Assembly: GCA_963662175.1 (NCBI GenBank)
Contig: OY759222.1
Coordinates: 16,192,222 to 16,256,221 of the forward strand
Length of the DNA: 64,000 nucleotides
DNA from: Aradus depressus
Taxonomy: Eukaryota > Arthropoda > Insecta > Hemiptera > Aradidae
Direction: 5' to 3'
The position numbers were made by a program, and so were the translations under genes. Shown here one piece after another: positions 22,534 to 33,628 of this stretch; positions within the stretch are counted from its first letter, which is position 1, and each line of letters starts with the position of its first letter. Under the pieces are notes generated by a model that worked only from the letters and a program-made list of their open reading frames with translations, searched no databases and was not told the origin of the DNA.

Positions 22534-23101
22534 ATGAATATGTCACAACATAATTACCAAGAAATGGAAGAATGAATAGCATACTTATCCGATAAAGATT
22601 AGCGATATTTTCCGTCTCACAGGAAGAGAAAAAAGTGAAGAAAGATTCAAGTAAGCGTAAAAATTGATGAATTAATAATTCTCAGCTTTGGATATGAAGA
22701 TCCTTCTCGTATAATTTAACTATTTAACCATATTTGTAAAGAAAAACATCCATTTGTACTTCATCTTGGGTTAACCGTGATTTTGCTGTATCCGTGATAA
22801 CCGTCCCTATCATTACCCCGGTTAATTGAGAGTAGAGAGTACTGCTAATACAAATACTTGTAGGACACATTGATAGTACAGAGGTAGATAGTACTCAGAT
22901 AGTAGAGACATGCTCACGTCTACCAGAGTGACGGAAGAGCGCTCTGATAGTAAAGTAGGCGATATGACGTAGTTAAATAATAATGGCCGCCAAAGCAAAA
23001 TAAACATTAAATTAAATAAATATTTATTTTGGTCTTCCACATAACCTTCATAAGGTTTGAAAATTAGAATATTTCCTTGAAATATTAATAACACAACACT
23101 T
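22534..23101. other. Region between gene A and TM-2
   Basis: Holds a SINE-A fragment at about 22,908-22,978 (gtctaccagagtgacggaag) and the presumed 3' UTR of TM-2. Confidence 0.5.
23023..23028 (-). terminator. Polyadenylation signal of TM-2 (long form)
   Basis: AATAAA on the minus strand, about 75 nt after the TGA stop of TM-2. Confidence 0.5.
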
Positions 23102-23145
23102 TCAGTATAAACAAAAGTTTAAAAAACCATTGTATATAACCAACA
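23102..23145 (-). CDS. TM-2 exon 7 (end of TM4, stop)
   Basis: A long polypyrimidine tract and 'ttttag' acceptor precede it. The phase-1 codon is completed and it reads LVIYNGFLNFCLY then TGA. It aligns with the last exon of TM-1 (FFVYSIITFVAYS...). Being only 44 nt it is the least certain exon of the gene. Confidence 0.6.
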
Positions 23146-26100
23146 CTAAAAAAAAAAGAGGTATAGAAAATAAAAATGTTCAAATTCTTCTATCCTTGCT
23201 TCTTTTTTTGAAATATTTTCAGCTCCAATTGTAGGATACGAACTCTCATGGATCCACTTCCCATCTCTGCAGTGTCCAGCTCAATCATGGGCATTCAGCA
23301 AAAACATAATCATCATAACACATAAACATAGTTTCTTCCGAATTATTTTTTAGTTTCAATGAATTTTATATTGTTTTAAATTTCATTTTTCAAATTTATG
23401 GTATTTAGTTTGCTTTTTGTTTTTCTAAAACAATCAACAATCTCAACAACAATTAAATATTGCCGATTTTCCTTATTATTATTTTTTTTTAGTTCATTTT
23501 TTGTTTTCTAAATTAACTTTTCTGCAGTTAACTTTAATATCTTCGTCCATATTGAGCGTCATCAAGCTCATTGGAAAACGCAATATATACAACAATTGTA
23601 TATATAAGAAAAACTGAAACAAAAAGAATAAAAATAAATAAAAATAACAACTGACATTAAAAATGTGTTGTGCCGACTCCACACATTGGAGCAACATTTG
23701 TCCAATATGTGGATGAGCGACTCGTGTTGGCGTTGGCATTGGAAGCTTTCTGTCCATTTTTGAGCCAAACATCGAAGGTATTTGTTCCAATTTTGATAGG
23801 TCGTCCACATATTGGCCCAATAATAAGTCCTATTCCACTTACTACTATTATTGCATGAGCTATACTAAAATTTAATGAAATTTTGAAACCGGAATTTTAA
23901 AATTTACTAAAAATGAATTAAAATAAACAATTAAATTTAATTTAATAAAATGGTGTAAGGGAACATTCTCTATTACTATAAAATAACTACAATAATTTTC
24001 ATCATTTTTACTAGGAACTATTATTAGTTCAAATCTATTTTTTTATTATTAAAATTGCAATTTATTATTTATTTTTTATGTTTTTCATGTTTTTAAACGT
24101 TACTGTACAGGAGGGACAAGGAAAAACCCCTTGGGAGATGAAAAGGGACAGTTTGGATTGTAAACTTGTTGAACTTCCATTTAGTATTTGTTAAGTCGTG
24201 GCTGAAAGATGGTAGCAATACCGAAAGTACTCCCATATTATATAAATTTTGTGAAATATACAATATTTTTTAAAAAACACCTTTTTTATTTTTTAAATTT
24301 ACTAGTTTTATTTATTTTTTCATAATAGAAAAGTGCATATCGGATGTACCGGTAAAAGGTATAATTGAATTAGAAGTATAAATTTATAAAATTTAAGAAA
24401 GGAATTTTATATTATAAAAATATGTTTTATGCATTTTTTCGGTATTATTACGTCATTGTCATTTCGTTCATTATCAGTTACAGCGTTAAAAAATGAAATA
24501 ATAGCTTTTATTAATACAAGCAATTATCAGCTGACTCTGTAGTCCATCACTTTCGTTTCTTTCGTAATGAAATTACGCTCGGGTATCGTGAGGCTCAACG
24601 ATTTAAAATAAGTTTTACTTAAACAATTTTGGATGGGAGGTGCCTCCCGAAAACTTGTCTACGACTTGAAATACATTGGGAGATATATATGTAGCTGGAA
24701 TTTCAAAATTACTACAAAATACTATGTAGATACTTACAAGTATAAAAAAAAGTCAAAACGGCCGTAACAATGATAAGGAAGGGGTTCTTGTAGTCCCTAC
24801 AGATATTTCCGCGTTGTGCTGCGAGAGGGCGGACTTGGATCTTGGAAGTGTCGAGGAGTGGATCGGACTGATAGCTGCTAGCATTGCTGATGGCACCCCC
24901 ATGGTGGATTGGACTAAACCGGGACGTGTTGAGGCTGGGTGTTGGAAGCTGACGTACTCCCAGGTCCGCCTCTAGGCTGGGGGTGGTCGCTGCCGAGGGA
25001 CTCATGTCTTCCTCAATAGAACGTTGACATCTGCTCCGATCTCCGGACTCCTGTAATCATTAATTACCTTTATTAGTGCAGGAGCCAGGAGATATTCCTT
25101 ATTTAAGAACCGTTAGAATTAATCTGTTTATTTTAAAATTTATCTGAGACCCTAAAGTGAAGGAAAACGAACGTTGCCAGATCTCACAGCTGGTCCTTTA
25201 TTGCCCCCCACGCCTCCTGTAGAATATAACTACTCCGAAATTGTAGAGCATCCTAAAACTGCTTATACCTAAAAATATTGTGCGCTGCCAAAAATTGTTC
25301 ATTCAAGCAGCTCTTGACTATAATGATTTAAATGAGGAGACTTTGAATGGTGTAAATTCCAGTCATGGCTGTGTATCAACAGGAAGCTGATCAGCATAAC
25401 ACCCTAGTCCATAGAACACGAAACTCTATAGACGAGGACAACGATTTAAAATTTTAAATTGTCAAGAGATTTATCACTGTCCTGTTGAAAAAAAAAAATG
25501 TTATCATGTGGTAATGTGGTAATTCAAGAGTAATAATATAAAATTAACCGAGAGGGCGCCGGTAGCTCAGTGGTATGCGTGCTTGACTTCTGAGCTCAAG
25601 TATGTGGATTCGTAACCCGACCGAGGCCCTTAGTTTATTTTATCTGGAAGGTAAAATAAACTTAAGCACGCCGTCCTTCGGATGGGACGTTAAGCGATGG
25701 TCCCGAGCCTGTACAATGTCAGGTACTCGTTAAAGACCCCTCCTCTAGATGAATAAAAATTTAGGGTAGGCAAAATTTAGGACTCCCACAGTAGAGTCGG
25801 GCTCATGTCCACCAGAGATACGAAAGAGCACTCTGGTAGTAGGCGATATGACCTCGTAGTTAAAGCCCGGGCATGAGTCATAAAACCAAACCTAACCTAA
25901 AATTAACCGTGCAAGCATGGACGTTCAGCGATGGTCCTGTACCGAGCCTGTACGATATCAGGTATACGTTAAAGACCCCTACCCTAAGTGAATAAGTACG
26001 TGAAAGTCTAATATTTTTTTATTACTAACAATAAATTTGTAATTTTTAATATTATGCTGTTTTTCTCTTCATGCATTTTCTGAAAAATTATTTCAGCTAA

Positions 26101-29100
26101 TGCGAATCTTGTTCATAGCATCTTTAAATTTTGAACGAGAATGGGGGTTGTGGGAGGAATAAAATAAGCTTGTGGTTGATCGAATTTTAATTAAATTTTA
26201 CATGTAGGTTAGATTAGGTTTTATGACTCATGCCCGGCCTTAACTACGAGATCATATCGCCTACTACCAGAGCGCTCTTTCGTCCCTCTGGTGGACATGA
26301 GCCCGACTCTGCTGTGGGAGTCCTAAATTATGCCTACCTTAAGTTTTTATTCACCTTGGACAGGGGTCTTTAACGAGTTCCTGACATCGTACAGGCTCGG
26401 GACCATCGCTTAACGTCCCATCCGAAGGATGGCGTGCTTAAGTTTATTTTATCTCCCAGATAAAATAAACTAAGGGCCTCGGCCGAGTTTCGAACCCACG
26501 TTCTTGAGCTCAGAAGGCAAGCACGCATACCACTGAGCTACCGGCTCCCTCTAATTTTACATGTAACATTTTTATAAAGCCCCATTCAAACATAGATAAT
26601 CAATTGAACAAATCAGTTGAACTTCCACATTATCCTCATTTAACTATTTTTCGTCAGGAATAAGGGCTTTGTGACTCTGACGGGCCACGCTGGGTACTAC
26701 AGAGAGACTTACGTTGCAATGATCTCCCTCGTGTAGCTCCTCATCGAACTGGAGTGTCACCGGAGGTATGGTCGGGTAATCTCCACCCCGGTCCTCCCGA
26801 CCTCCTCGCATCCCCTTCTTTATCAGCACCTTTTTCTTCTTGTCCACGATGAAGGTGATGGGTGGAGGCGGAGTTGTATATGAATAGTAGACGATTCGTT
26901 GCTCCTTCTTGCAACGGCCGGTGAAATCTCTCCAGTAGGATGGTTGTATCCAGATGTGATCCGGACATCGAGTTTGGAGACAAACATATCTGAAACAGAA
27001 TCTACAGTAGACTAGTCTGTCAAAATGACTTGGCCCCAAAACTCCTTAGGTTTCTTATAATTAATTATAGTTGCTGTGATGTAAACAATTACACACATTA
27101 GGATTGTTAAAATATAACTATTTTGAGTCAATTATTATTATTTTGATGAAGAGGATCGCCAAATTGTTGAGTTTTTAATAAAAACAGCTGTTAAAGACAT
27201 GTAAATTAATTGGAAAATAAATATACAAAGACGCCAGTCGCATTTTGTTTAAAAAGATCAGCTGTTTAAATAGCCAAGAGACAGTCTAAGGAGTTGTGGA
27301 AGTGTTGACAATCTAAGGAGAGTGGTCTTAGCTTAGCTTAAATAACTTTTTATTTATTGATATGTGTATATGCCCAATATAATAATTTTAAAGAATGGCA
27401 AAAAAAAAAAAAAAAAGAGACTTAAAAGTAGCTTTAGAAATTACTTCGTAAGATTTTTTGTAAATAATTTTATTTTTTCCAAACTTAGTTTTTAAATTTG
27501 TAATGTAGGTTAAGAATAAATAAATAATTTGTTCTCTATTCTATGCTATTCATTTTCCCTGTGGACCAAGTAAGATAATAAAAACGATGGCATCCCATTA
27601 TTATCTTTAGAAGAAATCCAAATGAAATAATTATTAATTTAAATTTTTTAAAAAAATAATTACACTTTCTTCAAAATTGCACGTCTTGAACTTTCGATAT
27701 TTTTTAGGGCCCTTTTCGGAAATTACTGTGGAAAACAAAATTTAGTAAAAGACCAGAGATACAACCCAATGGTCAATTCTTCTGGGGAAGTACTTTACCG
27801 GGGATTTACAAACTACATTTTTACTGGTTATTAATATTAATTTTAATACCTTTATGTCTTGTGTCCTATGTCATCTTTCACATATCAACTTGGTTATGTT
27901 AACCATTTTCGTTGTCATAAAAAGCCATTAATTCTCCACATAATTGATAATTATCGTTCTTTCGTTTGTTTTGTATACAAACAATTTTATTCAACATTAT
28001 TCAACGATTTGTAGGACAATATAATTTAATTAAGACTAAGAGAATTTAAAAACTAAAAATAAATTAAATATATAATAATAATAAAATTATATAATAATAA
28101 TAAATTACTTGGCGTAAGTTGGAACGAAGGACATGATGGAAGCTAGAGCATAGACAATAAACCCAAAAAAGATAAACATGGCAGCCAACATCATCCATCC
28201 TGATGATTCCTGGCAATTTTAAAAGAAAATTAATAAATGCCACACAAAGAAGGATCACTCAGGATTGTCCTTAATTGTAGGGATGAATATTTTTTGTATT
28301 TAATTAATTTAAGGACATAACCAACTTTGTTCAATGTGGTAAATATAATATTTATCAACGGAAAACGCCTCGTTTAGTGCTTGAAGTTAAAAAACTTTTG
28401 AAAAAATTTCAAGATAGGATATAAATCAATTTTGAACTTAGATAATAATTATAAACAATCCGCGCTCTTTCATCACTCACCCAGGGTAGGGGTCTTTAAC
28501 AAGTACCTGCCTGAGATTGCGGCGTGCTCAACATTTTTTTACTTCCATTTCTTGAGCTTATTAGGCTAGCACTCTTCCTCTGAGCTACCGGCGCTCTCTA
28601 AATAAATATATATTTACTATCTGTTCCAGCGGATCTTCTAAGCAATAAGTGTTATTTCTATTTCACATATCCAAAAAAACATTTTATTTAAAAAAAAACT
28701 GTATATATTCATAAATTCATATACTATTTTTTGTTGATTTTAATTCCTATCGTATTTTAAGATCTCACTCGTTTGGTCGCTTTTCGTTAGGTTTCGTCGC
28801 TTTTCCGCGCCTGGGTATCTATTTTCACAAGATCACTGATCTCTAATGGAACCCTTAGTATTTTTATAATTGATATAAAATAAATTATTAAATAATTTTT
28901 ATATTTACCCTGTAAGCCCCGATAAATGCACAGAGGAATCCAACGAGCATAAGGCCACAATGTAACATTACAACTACGAAAGCAACTGAAATACAATAAA
29001 CATAAATATATAACAAACATTTATAACATATTAATATAATAAATAAGTAGAAAAGAGTATACATATTATATTTGAGGTGTTTAATTTATCATTCCAACTC

Positions 29101-32100
29101 TACAAGTGAAGAATACTAATTTAGGATTGGACAGCTGTACAAAGTATAGAGAAGTTGTGTAATCAGTCAGAAATTCGATGCAGAGTTTTCAACGGAATTT
29201 CATGTTTTCCGACCTCCTGATTCCAGAAAAATGTGGCTTTATGTATGTTTGTGAACACTATAACTCCCGATAGAATGAATGTATATACAGGGCATTTTAT
29301 GTGTGTATCCAGAACAAAATCATAGTTGTTTTCGTTGGGTTGTAACAAACACAAAAAATTTAATAATTACCGAGGTAATGCATATATAGAAATGAAATTT
29401 CATATTTACAGTAAACCCAATCAGGACATAACCTGTCAAATTGTAGCGTTATCGGCTGAAGGGAAAGAAGGGTTCAGGGGTGAGGTCTCAATTCAAAAAA
29501 TGTAATAAATGAATATATCGAAATGAAATATTATATTTAATCTCAAAACCCTTTAAGGACGGCACTTATTAATTTTCAGCAAAATTGGCTGAAGAGAAGT
29601 GGGGGATTAGAGGAGAGGGATTCAACCAAAAAATCCTAATAACAAAATTTATAATTATTATCTAAATCCAAAATTTATGTACATCCTACCTTCTGTTCTC
29701 TATGGATTATTTTCATCTGACAAGGACTATACGAGAACCGATAACTCGGCTCTCTAGCAATACATGATAACGCCTTCAATTGAAGATTTAGGCTATGTCT
29801 GAGTGTATACTTCTATTTAATTCAGGCTATTTTATTGTAAACGAGTCAGTATAGGGGGCCATACTGGCCGAGTGGGGTAGATCGTAGGGCTTTGGTCACA
29901 TTGTTTTACCATAGATTGCGGGTTGGAATCCCGACCGGGAGTGAGTTTTATTTCATAGAATAGAATGTTGTAAATAACTAGATAACACCTTTATAAGAGG
30001 CATGGCTAATATGCATCTTACATAAACCCAAAAATAATAAATTTAAAAAAAGTCAGGCAGACAAGAAAGTATGTAAGGCAGGAACTCAAAATATGAACTC
30101 TCTATTTAATGGCATCCGTTACAGTAATTTTCTAATTTTTATTCCTTAATAATAATGAACATATTCCTTAGTAATTTTTACTATGTAATAAATGCATCGA
30201 GATGAAATATTAATATTATTATTTCAATTCAAAACCCCATGAGAACGGTACCTATTAATTTTTCTCGAAATGAGCCATAGAAAAGAGGGGGTCACGACTT
30301 AAAAACCCTAATAACTGCCGATGTTATGAATGTATCGACACAAAATTTAGTATGAAAATTTAGAAGTCCCTATGTAAGTAAGCTATTGATTTTTAGCCTG
30401 AAAGGTTAATTTGTTTAGAAGGGAAAGCGAAAACTTAATTGATAAATTCCTGCTGGGATACTACAATATTGAGAGAACCAGAAGTTGTACTGCGATGATA
30501 TAATTTGTGAATATGTTAACCTTACTGAGAGATCAGATTGGTCGGGTACTATTGCTCAATTTACGTGCTACTAATTTTTTACTTTTTTTTTTTTTTAGAC
30601 TGGCGCGTACTGCTTAAAAGTACCAATGGGAGAGTCAATATTTCATTCTTTTGAATAAATTATTTGATTTATAGTTGGTTATTAAGACTTATGCCCGGCT
30701 TTAACTGCGAGGTCATATCGCCTACTACCAGAGCGCTTTTTGCTCTAAATCTACTGTGGGAGACCTAAATTTTGACTGCCTAAATTTAGGGTCTTCAACG
30801 TGTACCTCACGTCGTACAGGCTAGGGACCATCGCATAACGCCCCATCCGAAGTACGACGTTTTTGAGCTCAGTAAGCAAGCACGCATACCACTTAGCTAC
30901 CGGCGACTTCCATTTGATTTATATATAATATGACTTGATACAAATACAATATATATTTCAGAAGAAGTGTAGTTTTTCACTAAAATGAAAGAAGAGAGGG
31001 CCAAAATTTTATTATTTTGGATACATGATATGGAAAGAAGAAATATAGACAAATCTTATCATGTAAAATACAATTTTGTCTCTCCCGTCAATTCTTTTAC
31101 TGAAGCAACACAGTTTCTTCTGAAGTATATATTGTATGATTAACATTTTTCAGAATAAAATTTAACCCTACAGTTTCTTCAGCAAAAATTAAAAAAATCA
31201 ATGCCTGGTAAATCGAGAAAAAAACAACAATAGGCAAACAACAGAAAAGTGAACGCAATTTTGTGCTTGTGAGCGCCTATTTTTAGCTTTAAAAATAAGT
31301 TTTATGAGGTCATTGATTCATGGGTCTACATTAATATTTATTATGTTGTCTTACTGGTAGTGTACGGCAGTCCTTGAACGAAAATGTGAAGGTAGAGGGT
31401 GAAGAGAAGAATTGTCAATACTATCGTCTGAAAAAAAATATGTATATTCAGTGATAAGCACAAAAAAATTGATGTATAGTTTTATGTAGAATAGAGGATT
31501 TCATGTAATGGGTCAAATATTTTATGTTAGTTATTGTGAGTCATGCCCGGGCTTTATCTGCGAGATCATATCGCATACTGCCAGAGCGCTCTTTCGTCAC
31601 CCTAGGGGACATGAGCCCGACTCTACTGTTGGAGTCCTAAATTTTGCCTAAAAAGATTTATTCACCTAGCGTAGGGATCTTTAACGAGTACCTGACATCG
31701 TACAGGCTCGGGATCACCGCTTAACGCCCCATCCGAAAGACGGCGTGGTTTTTTTTTTTTTTTTTTTTTTTTTTTCACCTCCCATATAAAAAAACCTAAG
31801 AGTCTCGGCTGGGTTTCGAACCCGCTATCTTGAGCTTAGAAGGCAAACACAAAAAGGTGCCCTTAACATTTGATGTTGAGTTTTCAACAGAATTTCATGT
31901 TTTCCAATATTTTGAATTCAAAAATGAAAAAAGAAAATCAATTCTATCAGGATGTAATCAAAATATATTGTGCAATACTTTGTGAGTGTTTTCTAGAAAG
32001 TAAAATAAGAAAAAAAACTCATATAAACATGAGTTCGCAAATAAGTAGACATTATACATACGAGAACATATCGCCTACTACCAAAGCGCTCTTTCTTCTC

Positions 32101-32336
32101 TTTAGTGGACACAGCCTGACTCAACAGTGGATGTTCTAATTTCTGTCTACCCAGCATTACTTAAGTAGGATAAGTGGTTTTAACTTAGCGACCCATCCGA
32201 AGGATGGCGTACTCCTGAAATAATTACATAAACTGTGGATACTTACAGTTCCTACCGTCATTGTGATGACAACACCAGACTGAAGTGAAAATACCATGCA
32301 AAAATCATAGAGCCGAAGATTCGAAAACAAACCCAT
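23102..32336 (-). CDS. TM-2: seven-exon gene for a 324-aa four-transmembrane protein
   Basis: Exons in coding order: 32336-32247, 31427-31355, 28985-28909, 28209-28109, 26989-26713, 25050-24738, 23145-23102. All junctions are GT-AG, phases run 0,1,0,2,0,1, and the sum is 975 nt. TM1 is about residues 11-47 and is split by intron 1. TM2 is about 55-79, TM3 about 84-109, and TM4 about 294-324, split by the last intron. A loop of about 185 residues between TM3 and TM4 has conserved CLQTRCPDHIW and several N-glycosylation sequons (NES, NTS, NAS), so it is probably extracellular. It lacks the CCG motif of tetraspanins. It is a paralog of TM-1 (same phases, same 73- and 77-nt exons), with one extra phase-0 intron in the loop. 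The family is unnamed by me; membrane organisation or junction-like roles would be guesses. Confidence 0.8.
23147..24737. other. Last intron of TM-2
   Basis: AT-rich. It contains half of the hairpin element of 9,247-9,430 at about 24,190-24,270. A minus frame at about 23,652-23,859 (IAHAIIVVSGIGLIIG...), with an acceptor at its start, is hydrophobic but out of phase with the TM-2 donor. Confidence 0.45.
24738..25050 (-). CDS. TM-2 exon 6 (loop and first half of TM4)
   Basis: Acceptor 'tgattacag', phase 0; donor at ACTT|gtaagt, phase 1, as in TM-1. It encodes ESGDRSRCQRSIEED, a Ser/Pro-rich stretch with NTS and NASS sequons, then the start of TM4 (NPFLIIVTAVLTFFYT). Confidence 0.85.
25551..25899 (+). 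mobile_element. Full-length SINE-A with 10-bp target duplication
   Basis: Head gggcgccggtagctcagtgg, tail ...aaacctaacctaa. The direct repeat aaattaaccg lies on both sides (25,541-25,550 and 25,900-25,909). It is in an intron of TM-2, opposite to the gene. Confidence 0.95.
25918..26005 (+). mobile_element. SINE-A fragment
   Basis: The middle part of the SINE (cagcgatggtcctg ... cgttaaagacccctaccct) only, shortly after the full copy. Confidence 0.75.
26207..26552 (-). mobile_element. Full-length SINE-A with 13-bp target duplication
   Basis: Left end 'ggttagattaggttttatga' is the TTAGG-like tail; right end is the tRNA head (gagctaccggctccct). aattttacatgta flanks both sides (26,194-26,206 and 26,553-26,565). 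Confidence 0.95.
26713..26989 (-). CDS. TM-2 exon 5 (loop with RCPDH motif)
   Basis: Acceptor 'ctgtttcag'. One base completes the split codon. It reads YVCLQTRCPDHIWIQPSYW, then a basic stretch (DKKKKVLIKKG), and ends ...EGDHCN|gtaagt, phase 0. The RCPDH-x-W block is shared with TM-1 (ALRCPDHHW). Confidence 0.85.
27540..27760. repeat. Inverted partner of 62,145-62,395
   Basis: The block containing 'aaaattgcacgtcttgaact' and 'tatgctattcattttccct' recurs in reverse complement near 62.2 and 62.4 kb, with matching order. It is a dispersed repeat of unknown type, in an intron of TM-2. Confidence 0.65.
27986..27991 (-). terminator. Possible internal polyadenylation signal of TM-2
   Basis: AATAAA on the minus strand about 115 nt beyond the in-frame TAA at 28,107-28,105. 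It could serve a short transcript that retains intron 4. Confidence 0.35.
28105..28209 (-). CDS. TM-2 exon 4 (TM3), with an alternative stop at its donor
   Basis: Acceptor 'aaaattgccag', phase 0. It encodes ESSGWMMLAAMFIFFGFIV, then ALASIMSFVPTYA. For the long form the exon stops at 28,109 (AA|gtaatt, phase 2), which joins correctly to exon 5. If not spliced, the codons are AAG TAA, giving a 114-aa three-TM protein (total CDS 345 nt, also a multiple of three). Homologous to TM-1 exon 4 (...SILSFIPDRSC). Confidence 0.8.
   Translation of the reverse strand, partial: ESSGWMMLAAMFIFFGFIVYALASIMSFVPTYAK
28463..28601 (-). mobile_element. SINE-A fragment with deletions
   Basis: 'gggtaggggtctttaacaag' and 'gagctaccggcgctctc' are recognisable; the middle is largely deleted. 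In intron 3 of TM-2. Confidence 0.7.
28909..28985 (-). CDS. TM-2 exon 3 (TM2)
   Basis: 77 nt, acceptor 'ttgtatttcag', donor AGG|gtaaat. It encodes AFVVVMLHCGLMLVGFLC and then AFIGAYR. Same length and phases as TM-1 exon 3; both contain a GFL(L/C)AF block. Confidence 0.85.
29145..29665 (+). repeat. Family R repeat
   Basis: Begins 'gaagttgtgtaatcagtcag'. Monomers with 'gatagaatgaatgta' (29,268) and 'aatgaatatatcg' (29,507) follow, with G-rich blocks between them. Confidence 0.65.
29859..30045 (+). mobile_element. SINE-B: a second tRNA-derived SINE family
   Basis: The head has a Ser/Leu-tRNA-like A box (tggccgagtggggtaga) and a B box (gggttggaatccc). A short body ending 'acataaacccaaaaataata' follows. 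A second copy lies at 42,720-42,930. Confidence 0.75.
30195..30470 (+). repeat. Family R repeat
   Basis: Two monomers: 'acggtacctattaattttt' and 'gatgttatgaatgtatcgac', followed by 'aaaatttagtatg'. Confidence 0.6.
30676..30907 (-). mobile_element. SINE-A copy with internal deletions
   Basis: Starts 'ttaagacttatgcccggctt' and ends 'taccacttagctaccggcg'. The internal stretch is shortened. Confidence 0.8.
31355..31427 (-). CDS. TM-2 exon 2
   Basis: 73 nt, acceptor '(t)nttcag', donor ACCA|gtaaga, phase 1. It encodes TIVLTILLFTLYLHIFVQG, then LPYTT. It completes TM1 and the first loop. Identical in length and phase to TM-1 exon 2. Confidence 0.85.
31530..31852 (-). mobile_element. SINE-A copy with a poly-T expansion
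   Basis: Recognisable from 'ttattgtgagtcatgcccgg' to 'aacccgctatcttgagctta'. A run of about 27 T near 31,749-31,775 sits where the consensus has an A/T-rich spacer. Confidence 0.85.
32043..32215 (-). mobile_element. Decayed SINE-A fragment
   Basis: 'catatcgcctactaccaaag' and 'acccatccgaaggatggcgt' are recognisable. It lies just beyond TM-2 exon 1, in intron 1. Confidence 0.65.
32247..32336 (-). CDS. TM-2 exon 1 (start codon)
   Basis: ATG at 32,336. It encodes MGLFSNLRLYDFCMVFSLQS, then GVVITMTVGT, ending ACT|gtaagt in phase 0. The core FC-x-x-FSLQ-x-G is shared with the TM-1 first exons. No alternative first exon was found for this gene. Confidence 0.85.
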
Positions 32337-32837
32337 TTTGAAATATAACTTTCCGTACCTAAATCAAATACAAAACTCGTAAACAACTCGTGTTTCGTAA
32401 ATAATTTCGTACTTTTCATTGAGATTTATTATTGTGGTTATATACAAAAATTTTGGATCATGTGATTTAATTTTTTATCATGAAGAATAAAATTACATAT
32501 GTTATTGATTATTAAAAGCAATGGTAAAAAAAAAGTAACGAAGAGAGTAAAGCAGATAAAATAATAAGTTTAACAAACACTAGAGTAATTTATGTTAAAG
32601 TAATAACGTAAGTAAACACTAGACAATGCGAGAAACCGCGAAGAAAAAGTTACGTACTTATCATAAAAAAATATTTTTTTCTCATACTTAGGACCACAAG
32701 AGGACCACTATATCCGGGATATGTCTGTGCGTATGTCCGTCGGTCCTTATATTTTCGAAGCATACTATAGCTTCAGATTTTTCAGAGAACGCTCAAGCGG
32801 AAATTACACAATATTTCTTATAATGATTTCAATTATG

Positions 32838-33245
32838 TTAGTTATTGTGACTCATGCACCACAAGGTCATATCGCCTACTACCAGAGCGCTATTTCGTGA
32901 CTCTGGTGGACATGAGCCTGACTCTATTGTGGGAGTCAGTCATTGTGATCCATCCTGGGCTTTAAGAACGAGGTCGGATTACCTACTACCAGAGAGTTCT
33001 TTCATCGATCTAGTGGACATGAGCCTGACTCTTCTGTGGGAGTCCTAAATTTTGGGGACCCACGTTTATTCACGTAGGGTAGGGATCTTTAACGAGTATC
33101 TGACATCGTACAGGCTCGTAATTATCGATCAGAAGGACGGCGTGCTCAAGGATTTTCACCCCGCAGATAAAAGATAAAAAATCTAATGACCTCAGATAAT
33201 CTTGAGCTCATAGGCTGGCACGCTACCTCTGAGCTACCGGCGCCT
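32838..33245 (-). mobile_element. SINE-A: a 3' half copy joined head-to-tail to a longer copy
   Basis: 32,838-32,940 and 32,941-33,245 both begin with the SINE 3' body ('ttattgtgactcatg', 'tcattgtgatccatc'). The second runs on to the tRNA head 'tctgagctaccggcgcc'. It is either a partial tandem duplication or one SINE inserted at the end of another. Confidence 0.75.
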
Positions 33246-33569
33246 TATGAGAAATAAAATGCAATTTGAAAAAATATATATATAGAAATAATAAATAATT
33301 TATATAAATTATTTAAAAAAAAAAAAAAAAAATTAATCCTTCACCCTGAATAAATCAGACAATGGTTTGTCATGTAAATGGGCTTTGCATAATCTACTAT
33401 TTACGAAAATGTTTCATTAAAAAATATAAAATACAAAATTCTTTCATGCTTTCAACTTATATTTCTCGTCTTTTACATAGATGATGGCAACAAGAAGCGA
33501 TTCAATTTGGGTCGAAAGCGCTCAGTTTCCTCCGTATCTTCACAATCGATCCACATCTCAGAGGTTTCA
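33246..33569. other. Presumed 3' UTR and downstream flank of TM-1
   Basis: AT-rich with an A-run near 33,314-33,330. No clear AATAAA on the minus strand close to the stop. Confidence 0.4.
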
Positions 33570-33628
33570 CTATTCTTCCAGCTGTTTCGAATAGGCGACA
33601 AATGTGATTATCGAGTAGACGAAGAAAA
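33570..33628 (-). CDS. TM-1 exon 6 (end of TM4, stop)
   Basis: Acceptor 'ttttttctag', completing the phase-1 codon. It encodes FFVYSIITFVAYSKQLEE and TAG. The hydrophobic half-helix continues NVLLMIVSVLYTLLIL from exon 5, which supports the join. Confidence 0.85.

Noticed and set aside
23652..23859. Hydrophobic minus frame (IAHAIIVVSGIGLIIG...) as the last exon of TM-2
   Set aside because: Its acceptor phase does not fit the phase-1 donor at 24,737. The exon at 23,102-23,145 fits in phase and aligns with the last exon of TM-1.
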